64,000 bases of DNA from assembly GCA_905187695.1 (NCBI GenBank), contig CAJJIY010000002.1, positions 28,486 to 92,485 of the forward strand, in the 5' to 3' direction. This DNA comes from an uncultured Eubacteriales bacterium (GTDB lineage Bacteria > Bacillota > Clostridia > Oscillospirales > CAG-272). Positions 7,962 to 15,962 of the stretch are shown one piece after another. How positions within the stretch are numbered: the stretch's first letter is position 1; the number at the start of each line of letters is the position of its first letter. The notes under the pieces were generated by a model. That model worked only from the letters and a program-made list of their open reading frames with translations. It had not been told where the DNA came from and did not search any database. The translations under genes were made by a program, and so were the position numbers.

Positions 7962-9440
7962 TTAGAGCAATATGCAAAGAAGTCCGTTGCTTCCCTCGTT
8001 GATGATGCGCGAGAGCGTTTCCGAAAGCTTTTGACGGGCGTCTTCCGGCATATGTGCCAGTTTTTCATTCAGGCTGTCTCCCACCAGTTCATAAAGACTG
8101 CGCCCGAAAAAGTTGGATTCCCAGATGCCGTCCGGCTCTTCCTCCAGTTTGGAAAGCACCGTATGCAAAAAATCTTCCGACTGTTGTTCCGTGCCGACGA
8201 TCGGACTGATCTCAGCCGTGATATCGGTGCGGATCATGTGAATGGATTTTGCGCCCGCACGCAACCGGACTCCCCAGCCCCCGGACTGTTTTACCACGCT
8301 GGGCTGTTCGAGATGCAGATCTTCTTTTTCGGGCATAACAATGCCGTATCCCGTGGTTTCAGCGGCGGTCAGTGCCGATTCGATCCGTTCGTATTTACGC
8401 CGGATTTCCGAAAGTTCCTGAACCAGTGAGAAGAGTGCGCCCTCTTCTTTGATCTCTTCTCCGGCCATTTCGGAAAGCAGGCCGAAATAAAGTGACTGCG
8501 GGAATTTCACATCCAGCGTGGCCCGGCCGTTCCCCATGTCCAGCGTTGTTACCTGAACGGCTTCGACACTCGGATTCTCGGAAAGTTTCTCAAACACAGC
8601 AGAAACTTCTCCCATCCGCCTGACCTCTCCGGCAAGACGGCAGATCTCTTCCGTCACTGAGAGACGGATCGGATGATCTTCCGGCAAAGCCGAAAGGAAG
8701 GAAGGCATATTGATACCCAATGAATCCACCGGGAATTCAGCCAGTACCATGGAGAGGATCCCGCGGATATCTTCCGCATCCAGCGTCAGGCAATTGACCA
8801 ATGCCACCGGCACGCCGTACTTTTCCTCCAGATTCTCAGCCAGTGCAATACTTTCTTCTCTGGTCGGATCGGCGGCGTTCAGAATGATGGCAAACGGTTT
8901 TCCGAGTTCCTTGAGCTCGTTGACCAGACGCTCCTCGGCTTTGACATAATCTTCCCGCCCGATCTCTCCCACCGTGCCGTCCGAACTGACCAGCATTCCG
9001 ATGGTGGCGTGTTCGCTCATCACTTTCTGCGTGCCGAGTTCAGCCGCCTCCTCAAAAGGCATCGGCGCTTCCTGCCAAGGGGTATGTACCATGCGCACCG
9101 CACCGTTCTCCGTCCCGCCCAGCGCAGCCGGAATCATATAGCCGACGCAATCGATCATTTTCACACGAAGCGTGGCCCCATCCGAAAGCGTCAGCGAAAC
9201 CGCCTCGTCCGGTACAAATTTAGGCTCGGTCGTCATCACGGTCACGCCGGCGGCGCTTTGGGGCATTTCGTCCCGTGCCCGCTCCCGGCTGTACCCTTCT
9301 CCCATATTGGGAAGCACCAGTTCATTCATAAACCGCGTGATGAAGGTGGATTTTCCGCTCCGTACCGGTCCGACCACGCCGATATAAATATCGCCGCCCG
9401 TGCGCTTGGCTATATCCCCGTAAATTGATTTTTCTGCCAT
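7962..9440 (-). CDS. spoIVA: stage IV sporulation protein A, spore-coat ATPase
   Basis: The 492-residue protein matches SpoIVA in length and sequence. The P-loop GPVRSGKST (residues 24-32), with the sporulation-specific VRSGKST form, lies in a TRAFAC GTPase-like domain that hydrolyses ATP. KPFAIILNAADP follows, and the C-terminal oligomerisation part contains PEKEDLHLEQPSVVKQSGGWGV. In Bacillus it is made in the mother cell, docks on the outer forespore membrane through SpoVM and polymerises into the coat basement layer. It is monocistronic, with a sigma-E-like promoter upstream. Its presence strongly implies an endospore former. Confidence 0.97.
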   Translation of the reverse strand: MAEKSIYGDIAKRTGGDIYIGVVGPVRSGKSTFITRFMNELVLPNMGEGYSRERARDEMPQSAAGVTVMTTEPKFVPDEAVSLTLSDGATLRVKMIDCVGYMIPAALGGTENGAVRMVHTPWQEAPMPFEEAAELGTQKVMSEHATIGMLVSSDGTVGEIGREDYVKAEERLVNELKELGKPFAIILNAADPTREESIALAENLEEKYGVPVALVNCLTLDAEDIRGILSMVLAEFPVDSLGINMPSFLSALPEDHPIRLSVTEEICRLAGEVRRMGEVSAVFEKLSENPSVEAVQVTTLDMGNGRATLDVKFPQSLYFGLLSEMAGEEIKEEGALFSLVQELSEIRRKYERIESALTAAETTGYGIVMPEKEDLHLEQPSVVKQSGGWGVRLRAGAKSIHMIRTDITAEISPIVGTEQQSEDFLHTVLSKLEEEPDGIWESNFFGRSLYELVGDSLNEKLAHMPEDARQKLSETLSRIINEGSNGLLCILL

Positions 9441-9474
9441 ACCTTTCTCCTCGCTTCCCGCGTAATATCGCTAC

Positions 9475-9504
9475 ATTCTATGAGGTGGCAGAACGGATTA
9501 TGAC
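9475..9504 (-). promoter_or_regulatory. sigma-E-like promoter of spoIVA
   Basis: On the minus strand GTCATAAT (9497-9504) and CATAGAAT (9475-9482) are separated by 14 bases, resembling the known sigma-E pattern KMATATT-N14-CATACAHT. No good sigma-A promoter competes here, and spoIVA is a classic sigma-E target in Bacillus subtilis. Confidence 0.65.
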
Positions 9505-9506
9505 GA

Positions 9507-9536
9507 AAAGAAAAAGGAGGACTTTCCCCCCTTTTT
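9507..9536 (-). terminator. intrinsic terminator of the murD-nifS operon
   Basis: On the minus strand AAAAAGGGGGG, a short loop and CCTCCTTTTTCTTTTT follow the stop codon of the 119-residue membrane protein. The stem has one mismatch. Confidence 0.7.
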
Positions 9537-9541
9537 CCGAT

Positions 9542-9901
9542 TTAATTGTTTTTTGTTCCGTTTGCGTCGGGCAAAGTCTCTTCCTTTGCACCGGGAAGCG
9601 CCGCGGGTGTTTCCTTTCCGGAAAGAGCCAACGGTTCTTCCCTGCCCGCAAGTACCGGCGTTTCAGGAGGGGCGGAAAGCTCTGCCGGCGCCTTTGACGC
9701 TTCGCCGGCAGATTCCGGCACATCAGCGCTTTCGGCTTTTTCTTTTTTCTCCTGCGTCCCTTCGCTCTTTTTGGCATTCATTCGGCTGAGAAGCCCGACA
9801 ACCAGTGCAACAAGGAAAACCAGGATCAGCGTGATCCCGGCCGCCGCCGGTGAGGAAATAAGGGCCAGCGCGCCAAAAAACAAGACTACGGTATTCATCA
9901 T
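9542..9901 (-). CDS. small membrane protein with charged low-complexity tail
   Basis: 119 residues of unrecognised family. Residues ~3-42 are strongly hydrophobic (one long or two short membrane segments, with SSPAAAG between). The rest is a Lys/Glu/Ala/Pro-rich, probably disordered tail. An AAAGGAGGT site precedes tandem ATGs (9901 and 9898); the second has the better spacing. The site lies immediately after the cysteine desulfurase stop codon, so the gene looks like the last member of the murD operon. Confidence 0.7.
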   Translation of the reverse strand: MMNTVVLFFGALALISSPAAAGITLILVFLVALVVGLLSRMNAKKSEGTQEKKEKAESADVPESAGEASKAPAELSAPPETPVLAGREEPLALSGKETPAALPGAKEETLPDANGTKNN

Positions 9902-9910
9902 TGACCTCCT

Positions 9911-11074
9911 TTAATGGCGGATTCGGATAAGATCCGTGAGACCCGAATGAAGCGCTGCAAGCAGTTTCTCCACTTCTTCTTCCGTGTTTTGCGGAGAAAA
10001 ACTTACCCGGATGGTGGTATCGGCCGCGCGGGGCGAAAGACCGAATGCCAGCAACGAGGCGCTGGGATGCCGCTCGTGAGAAGAACAGGCCGAACCGCTG
10101 GAAACGGCAATGCCTGCCCGCGAAAGGAAATGAAGCACCGTTTCGCTTTTGATATCCGGCATTGTGAGACTGACAATGTGCGGTGCGCAGACAGGGGGAC
10201 GGTTCACCCTGATTTCTGTCCCGGCAAGACCGGCAATCAGCTTTTTTGAAAGCGCACGCATATGTTCGACATCCGCGCGGAAAGTTGCCGCGCCGGCTGT
10301 GGCCGCGGCGGCAAACCCGGCAATTCCGACCGTATTTTCCGTGCCGGAACGAAGTCCGCCCTCCTGCCCGCCGCCGAAGAGAACCGGCGAAAGACTCTTT
10401 CCGCTCAGAACCGCGCGGGAAAGTGCCAACGCGCCCACGCCCTTGGGTCCGCCGATTTTATGCGCACTGACCGTGAGCAGATCCGCGCCCAGCGTGTCAA
10501 AGGAAAACGGCACCTTCAAAAAGGCCTGCGTCGCGTCGCAATGGCAAAGACAGCGGGGATTTTTTTCGTGCGCCATCCGGAAGAGTTCTTCCACCCGGTA
10601 ACGCGCTCCCGTCTCATTGTTGACAAGCATGGCCGTCACCATAAAAAGAGAGCTGTCCAGATAGGGTTCCGCGGCCGAAAGATCCAGTTCGCCCCCCCGG
10701 GTGGACAGACGCACTACGCGGTATCCTTCTTTCTCCAGCCGGCGAAGATTGTTTTCCACCGAAGGATGCTCCGAATCGGTGGAAAGAACGGTGCGCTCCC
10801 CTTTTTTCGGTTTGGCCGCGGCGACACCGCAGACGGCCAGCGTGTTGGCTTCTGTACCGCAACCGGTAAAAATAAGCTGACCGGCCGTGGCGTCCCTCAT
10901 TCCCAGCGCCGCGCAGACGGCCGCGCGATCGTTTTTCAGCCGGGCGGCCGCGTCCGCGCCGCTTTCATGCAAAGAAGAAGGATTGCCATAGTGCTCCATG
11001 GCATTCGTCATGGCCGCGCGTGCCGCTTTGCAAAGCGGGGTGGTGGCGCTGTTATCCAGATAGATCCGGTTCAT
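9911..11074 (-). CDS. cysteine desulfurase, NifS/IscS family
   Basis: 387 residues from ATG 11074. This start is preferred over GTG 11083 because AGGTGA lies 5-8 bases upstream. The PLP lysine is K206 in SAHKIGGPKG and the persulfide cysteine is C330 in SSGSACSS. YLDNSATTP opens the protein and LRSGTENT is present. The enzyme releases sulfur from cysteine as a protein-bound persulfide for Fe-S clusters or tRNA thiolation. No iscU or mnmA lies beside it. The upstream lipoprotein stop overlaps its ribosome-binding site, indicating translational coupling. Confidence 0.93.
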   Translation of the reverse strand: MNRIYLDNSATTPLCKAARAAMTNAMEHYGNPSSLHESGADAAARLKNDRAAVCAALGMRDATAGQLIFTGCGTEANTLAVCGVAAAKPKKGERTVLSTDSEHPSVENNLRRLEKEGYRVVRLSTRGGELDLSAAEPYLDSSLFMVTAMLVNNETGARYRVEELFRMAHEKNPRCLCHCDATQAFLKVPFSFDTLGADLLTVSAHKIGGPKGVGALALSRAVLSGKSLSPVLFGGGQEGGLRSGTENTVGIAGFAAAATAGAATFRADVEHMRALSKKLIAGLAGTEIRVNRPPVCAPHIVSLTMPDIKSETVLHFLSRAGIAVSSGSACSSHERHPSASLLAFGLSPRAADTTIRVSFSPQNTEEEVEKLLAALHSGLTDLIRIRH

Positions 11075-11079
11075 CGAAA

Positions 11080-11592
11080 TCACCTGAAAACAAAGTTGGC
11101 CGCAATGGAATCCACTTCTTCTGTATGCGCGGCATAAAGATCTGCCGGAGCGGTATAGGTCAGAATATAGATATAGTTCCCGTCCGTGGCCAGGATCTGC
11201 CGGAGCTGATAAAGTTTCCCGTCCATGGTCAGCGAAAAGACATATTCTTTGGCGTCCTTGCCGCCCAATTTTGCATCCGCACCGTCTGTCAGAAGCGTGT
11301 AATCTTTGAAATTTTCACTGTAAGATGTGCGGCAGGAAGCATCGAAATAACCGGCCGGAGAAAGCGGCGTATCCGGCAGATAAAGCGTAAGGGTGACATT
11401 GGCGCCGTCAGAGGCCTTTGCGCCCGAAATACCGGAATCGGAGGTGGAAGTCCAGGCATCCGGCACATAGAGATGAAACCGGGCGTTTTCATGCGCCACA
11501 TCTTTCATGCCGTCCGGCGCATCGGTTTTAGCGCAGGCACAAAACGCAAAAAGACAGCACAGTGCCAGCAAAACAAGGCAAAACTTTTTCAT
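11080..11592 (-). CDS. secreted lipoprotein of unknown function
   Basis: 170 residues with an N-terminal lipoprotein-like signal (MKKFCLVLLALCCLFAFCAC); the modified cysteine is probably C17 or C19, though the lipobox is not canonical. The mature part (FHLYVPDAWTS, YSENFKDYTLL, KYEYVFSL-like strands, YIYILTYTAP) resembles the PsbP/DUF1795-type fold seen in many clostridial lipoproteins. That is an inference from strand pattern only. Its ATG overlaps the stop of the upstream gene (ATGA), so it is translationally coupled inside the murD operon. Confidence 0.75.
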   Translation of the reverse strand: MKKFCLVLLALCCLFAFCACAKTDAPDGMKDVAHENARFHLYVPDAWTSTSDSGISGAKASDGANVTLTLYLPDTPLSPAGYFDASCRTSYSENFKDYTLLTDGADAKLGGKDAKEYVFSLTMDGKLYQLRQILATDGNYIYILTYTAPADLYAAHTEEVDSIAANFVFR

Positions 11593-12878
11593 TTTCTTTC
11601 CTCTTTTTCTTCGATTTTGCCCTCGGCAAGATAGGTCGCGGCGGCGCTGAGAATTCCGATGCGGCCGCTTTCAAAAGTGAGACCGCCCTGCAGATACGCC
11701 GTATAAGGCGGACGAAGCGGGCCGTCAGCCGAAAGTTCCAGCGAGGAACCCTGTACAAAAGCTCCCGCGGCCATAATCACATCGTCCTGATAGCCGGGCA
11801 TGGCATAAGGGACGGGAGTGACATAAGCGTCGACCGGCGAACCGGCCTGAATACCGCGGCAAATGGCGCAAAGCCCCTCCCGGCTTCCGGTGATAACCGT
11901 CTGTATGATATCGGAGCGCGGCTCGTCATAGGCAGGGTCAACCCGGCAACCCAATTTTTCAAAAATGTAGGCGGCGAAATGAGCGGTTTTGAGCGCTTCG
12001 GCCACCGTGTGCGGTGCAAAGAAAAGACCGCGGAAAAGATTCTTGTTCTGAGAAAGGCTTGCGCCCTCCTCCAGCCCGATGCCGGGACAGGTCAGGCGGT
12101 AGGAAGCCAGTTCCACTGCCCGGCGCGTGCCGGCAAGATATCCGCCGGAGGCGGCCATTCCGCCGCCGGGATTCTTGATGAGGGATCCCACCGTGAGATC
12201 CGCTCCCACGGCAGGTGGTTCCACGGTTTCCGTAAATTCACCGTAACAGTTGTCCACCATGAGAAAAGCGTCCGGGCGGATGGATTTGACCAACCGCGCC
12301 GCCTGACCGATCTCATCCACCGTCAGCGTCCGACGCAGTAAATAGCCCTTGGAGCGCTGAATGAAGACCACCTTGACCCGCGCACCTTCCTCGGATTCAA
12401 GAAATGCGCGAAGAGCGGGCAGATCCAGCGTTTTGCCTTCTTTCATTTCGATTTGCCGGTACGAAACGCCGAAATCGGCAAGCGAGCCATTCCCCGCTTC
12501 CCCGGCAAGACCGATGACCTCGGATAACGTATCATAAGGCTTTCCGGCCGCGGACAGCAGAATATCGCCCGGCCGCAGAAGCCCGAAAAGGCCAATGGTC
12601 AGCGCGTGTGTGCCGCTGACGATACTGTGCCGCACAAAAGCCGCTTCCGCGCCCATCACCCGGGCAAAAACCGCATCCAGCGTATCCCGGCCGCGGTCAT
12701 CATAGCCGTATCCGTCCGTACTGCCAAAGCAGGCCGCGTCCACGCGGTGCGCGGCAAAAGCCGAAAGAACCCGTGCCGTGTTTTCACGGCTGACCCGGGC
12801 AATGGCCTCAAAACGCGGCCGGAGCGCTTCATCGGCTTCATCGGCAAGCGCAAGAAGCTTTTCGTCAAAATTCATCAT
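11589..12878 (-). CDS. PLP-dependent methionine gamma-lyase family protein (YnbB-like)
   Basis: About 429 residues. Motifs of the 'aluminium resistance/Met gamma-lyase' Pfam family are visible: GYGYDDRGRDTLD, VSGTHALTIGLFGLLRPGD, MVDNCYGEF and the PLP-lysine segment VGSLIKNPGGG (~residue 240). The exact reaction is not established for most members; a C-S lyase or related role is assumed. The M42 peptidase stop overlaps the ATGATG start (12878/12875). GGAGG spacing favours the second ATG. It sits between amino-acid-releasing peptidases and a cysteine desulfurase, which would fit sulfur amino acid salvage. Confidence 0.88.
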   Translation of the reverse strand: MMNFDEKLLALADEADEALRPRFEAIARVSRENTARVLSAFAAHRVDAACFGSTDGYGYDDRGRDTLDAVFARVMGAEAAFVRHSIVSGTHALTIGLFGLLRPGDILLSAAGKPYDTLSEVIGLAGEAGNGSLADFGVSYRQIEMKEGKTLDLPALRAFLESEEGARVKVVFIQRSKGYLLRRTLTVDEIGQAARLVKSIRPDAFLMVDNCYGEFTETVEPPAVGADLTVGSLIKNPGGGMAASGGYLAGTRRAVELASYRLTCPGIGLEEGASLSQNKNLFRGLFFAPHTVAEALKTAHFAAYIFEKLGCRVDPAYDEPRSDIIQTVITGSREGLCAICRGIQAGSPVDAYVTPVPYAMPGYQDDVIMAAGAFVQGSSLELSADGPLRPPYTAYLQGGLTFESGRIGILSAAATYLAEGKIEEKEERK

Positions 12879-13873
12879 TTGCCTCCGAGATAAGCAAGAA
12901 CTAGATCAGCCGCCGCGCGCACATCCGTAAGATCCAGCACTTCGTTTCCGCTGTGAATATAGCGGCAGGGAATGGAGATTGCACCGGCACGACAACCCAA
13001 ACGGGCGGCCTGAATGGCGCTGGTGTCGGTTCCGCCGTAAGGCAGGATCTCGCTTTGCACCGGGATCTTCTTTTCCTTTCCGAGTGCGAGCAGTTCCGAT
13101 ACCAGCGCGGCATCGCAAATAACCGAGCGGTCCTTGATCTTCACGGCCGCGCCGCCGCCCAGCTTCACGGCCATGGGCGTGGCACCCGGCAGATCGCCGG
13201 TACCGGTCACATCAAAAGTAAAGGAAACATCCGGTTCCGTGCGATAGGCGGCCGTGCCTGCGCCGCGGCAACCGACCTCTTCCTGAACCGAGAAAACCAA
13301 ACTCAGATCATCCGCCGGTGCGGGCAGTTCTCGCGCCACCGCAAGCAATATGGCGCAACCCACCCGGTCATCCAACGGGCGGCCTGCCACCCGGTTCCCG
13401 GAAAGCCGGTAAAGATGCGGACGGAGCGCGCAGGCGTCTCCGATCTTCACGCGGCGCCCGGCCGCTTTCTGATCGGAAGCGCCGATGTCGACAAAACACT
13501 TGTCGGCGCGGGGCGCCTTGTCGCGATCCGTGCCGGCTTCGGCAGCCAGCACGCCGACCGTGCCGTTGCCGAAGACTACCTCCGAACCGACCGCTGCCGT
13601 ATAATCGATCCCGCCGATCGGCGCAATCCGGACAAGACCGTTCTCCTCAATGAAAGTCACCAAAAAACCGATTTCATCCATATGCGCGTTCAGCAATACG
13701 CGGCGCGGATTTTTGCCGGTTCCCTTTTTTTCGCAAATGAGGTTTCCCATCGCGTCGGTATAGACTTTATCGCAAAGCGGTGTCATTTCGCGTGCAAGAA
13801 TTTCGCGGATGGGGCCCTCCAGCCCGGAAACCGAGGGGGTAACGGGCAACAGTTCTTTCAGTGTACGGTACAT
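12875..13873 (-). CDS. M42-family metalloaminopeptidase, copy 1
   Basis: 332 residues. The M42 metal site is recognisable as AHMDEIGF, LDDRVGC, QEEVGCRGA, FDVTGTGDLP and YIHSGNEVLD, all ligand positions intact. Such enzymes form dodecameric tetrahedral shells that trim N-terminal residues from short peptides using Zn or Co. The start ATG 13873 lies just after the previous gene's stop and follows GGAGG. It is the last of three M42 genes in a row and lies immediately upstream of the PLP enzyme. Confidence 0.92.
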   Translation of the reverse strand: MYRTLKELLPVTPSVSGLEGPIREILAREMTPLCDKVYTDAMGNLICEKKGTGKNPRRVLLNAHMDEIGFLVTFIEENGLVRIAPIGGIDYTAAVGSEVVFGNGTVGVLAAEAGTDRDKAPRADKCFVDIGASDQKAAGRRVKIGDACALRPHLYRLSGNRVAGRPLDDRVGCAILLAVARELPAPADDLSLVFSVQEEVGCRGAGTAAYRTEPDVSFTFDVTGTGDLPGATPMAVKLGGGAAVKIKDRSVICDAALVSELLALGKEKKIPVQSEILPYGGTDTSAIQAARLGCRAGAISIPCRYIHSGNEVLDLTDVRAAADLVLAYLGGK

Positions 13874-13875
13874 TT

Positions 13876-14934
13876 TTAAAATCCTCCTTCATTCCAATGG
13901 GCAAAAAGCGAGAGCACCAGCGCCTTGACCGATTCATAGTCGGCAAGCGAGGCCACCGAACAGGGCGCGTGCAGGTAACGGGTAGCCAGCGACAGCGCCA
14001 GGCACCGCACGCCCACGCCCGTGCGCTGAATTTTGGCGGCATCGTTTCCGCCGGACACGAAACGCTTGACCTGCGCCGGGATCTTTTCGGACCCGGCAAG
14101 TGCCAGCGCAAAATCGACAAACGCCCGGTCATAGACCGTGCCGTTGTCGCAAAGCGAGAGTACCCCGCCCGAACCGACATCGGCCACCCGCCGATGCGCG
14201 GGCACATCCGGCAGATCGGCAATCGCCGTGGTCTCCAGCACAATGGAAAAGTCGGGGGAAAGATTCTGCGCCACGGTTTTGGCGCCGGTCAGACCGATTT
14301 CTTCCCGCACCGTAAAGGCCATATAAAGGTCAACGGGAAGTTCTTTCCCTTCCAGTTCACGCAACATTTCGATCATGGCGGCGCATCCCATCCGGTCATC
14401 CAGTGCTTTGCAGGCAACATATTCGCCATTGGCGCCCAGCAAGGTAAAATCACTGTCAAAAGTACCTTCCGTGCCGATCTCCACCAACTTTTCGCTTTCC
14501 TCACGACTGTCTGTACCGATATCAATGGAGAAATCGTCCGCTGCGGGCATTTTTTCCCGCTCTTCTTTGTTCTGAAGGTGAATTCCCTTGGCAATGATGA
14601 CACCCGAAAGATCGCCTTCTTTGCCAAGTAAAGTAACGGCTCGTCCGCAAAGCACGCGGGGGTCAATGCCGCCCACATTGGCAAAACGCAGATAGCCTTC
14701 CTTGGTAATCTCGGTGACAATGAAGCCCACCTCGTCCATGTGCGCCGAAACCAGCACACGGGGGGCGCCCACCTGCCCTTGTTTGTGCGCGATCAGGTTG
14801 CCGAGCCTGTCCCGCGTAAGCGAAACGGAAAGGCCGGAAAGTTCGGCTTCGATGGCGTCGGCCACGCGCGCCTCTTCCCCGCTGGGTGCGGGAATAAGCG
14901 AGAGTTCTTTAATCAGTTCGACCCCGGTTTTCAT
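13876..14934 (-). CDS. M42-family metalloaminopeptidase, copy 2
   Basis: 352 residues from ATG 14934, which overlaps the upstream stop (ATGA) and has AAGGAGG 7 bases before it; a GTG at 14940 is possible but too close to the ribosome-binding site. The M42 motifs are intact: SAHMDEVGF, LDDRMGC, REEIGLTGAK, ETTAIADLP and YLHAPCSVAS. The last motif, YLHxPxE/S, is the tetrahedral-aminopeptidase form. Sequence differs clearly from copies 1 and 3, suggesting a different peptide preference and possible mixed oligomers. Confidence 0.93.
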   Translation of the reverse strand: MKTGVELIKELSLIPAPSGEEARVADAIEAELSGLSVSLTRDRLGNLIAHKQGQVGAPRVLVSAHMDEVGFIVTEITKEGYLRFANVGGIDPRVLCGRAVTLLGKEGDLSGVIIAKGIHLQNKEEREKMPAADDFSIDIGTDSREESEKLVEIGTEGTFDSDFTLLGANGEYVACKALDDRMGCAAMIEMLRELEGKELPVDLYMAFTVREEIGLTGAKTVAQNLSPDFSIVLETTAIADLPDVPAHRRVADVGSGGVLSLCDNGTVYDRAFVDFALALAGSEKIPAQVKRFVSGGNDAAKIQRTGVGVRCLALSLATRYLHAPCSVASLADYESVKALVLSLFAHWNEGGF

Positions 14935-15962
14935 CCGCACACCTCCTTATCGGTGATAAACAGTCTGACCAGTTCCCGGAGGTTCTCCGCATCCGTAAGA
15001 TCCAGAATTTCATGATCAGTGTGCATGCCGCGCACCGGCAGTCCGGCATTCACCGTCGGAATGCCTGCGCCGGTCAGATTGACCGCCGGCGCATTTGTAC
15101 CGGTACTGTTCGGCAAAGCAATCGGCTGTACCGGAATCCCGGCCGCCGCCGCGCGTGCCTCCAGCGACCGGCGCAACCGCTTGTCCAGCACCGGGCCGCG
15201 CGTAAGAGAAGGGCCGCCGCCGAGTTTGACCGTATCGGCCTCTTTTGTGCCGGGCATGGCGGCCAGATCCGCGTCCAGCACCATGGCACGGTCCGGATTT
15301 ACGGAAAGCGCCGCCGATGAAACGCCGCCGAAAGCGCCGGTCTCTTCCCGAACCGAAAAGAGCAGATAAACATCCCCCGCCAGTTCCTCGCGCGGGGTAG
15401 AAAGAAGCGCCTCCGCAGCAATGGCACAGCAGGCCTTGTTATCAAAGCTTTTACCGGTCAGACGTTTGCCGGCAAGATGCCGGAACCGGGGAGCAAAACC
15501 GACCGGCGTGCCGATCGGCGCGATTTTTTCCAATTCTTCTTTGGAATATCCGGTATCCACCAACAGATCGCCCAATTCCGGAAGAACGGCCTTTCCGTCC
15601 TTTGCGGCCAGATGCGGCGGTGTGGAAGAAAGAATGCCCGAAATGGTTTTTTCTCCGTAAATGACCACCGGCGCGGAAGAGAGCGTCCGGCGGTCCAGTC
15701 CGCCTATCGGCGCCAACTTCAGAAATCCGCCCTCCTCAATACCGCACACATACATTCCGATCTCGTCAAAATGCGCGTCCAACAGGATGCGCGGTGCGCC
15801 CTCACGGCCGCACCGCCGGAGATAGATCCGGTTTCCCAACGCGTCCGTTTGGGTTTGGTCAAACCCGAACATGAGTTTTTCAAGCGATTCTTTTGCCGCG
15901 CTTTCCCTGCCCGAAACACTGGGCAAGGAGGCAAAGGCAATGATTTTTTCTTCTAAATTCAC
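14931..15962 (-). CDS. M42-family metallopeptidase, copy 3 (most divergent)
   Basis: 343 residues. The M42 scaffold is clear (DAHFDEIGM, REETGAFGG, LDADLAAMPG, GMHTDHEILDL), but the usual LDDRxG metal motif is FDNKACC. The bridging aspartate is kept while the neighbouring residues change. The start is GTG at 15962, overlapping the murD stop (GTGA), with GGAAAGGA upstream. As the first peptidase after murD it is translationally coupled to it. Specificity is unknown. Confidence 0.88.
   Translation of the reverse strand: MNLEEKIIAFASLPSVSGRESAAKESLEKLMFGFDQTQTDALGNRIYLRRCGREGAPRILLDAHFDEIGMYVCGIEEGGFLKLAPIGGLDRRTLSSAPVVIYGEKTISGILSSTPPHLAAKDGKAVLPELGDLLVDTGYSKEELEKIAPIGTPVGFAPRFRHLAGKRLTGKSFDNKACCAIAAEALLSTPREELAGDVYLLFSVREETGAFGGVSSAALSVNPDRAMVLDADLAAMPGTKEADTVKLGGGPSLTRGPVLDKRLRRSLEARAAAAGIPVQPIALPNSTGTNAPAVNLTGAGIPTVNAGLPVRGMHTDHEILDLTDAENLRELVRLFITDKEVCG

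Noticed and set aside
9546..9914. 122-codon plus-strand frame opposite the small membrane protein
   Set aside because: It lacks a ribosome-binding site. The minus frame has an AAAGGAGGT site, a membrane helix and operon context.
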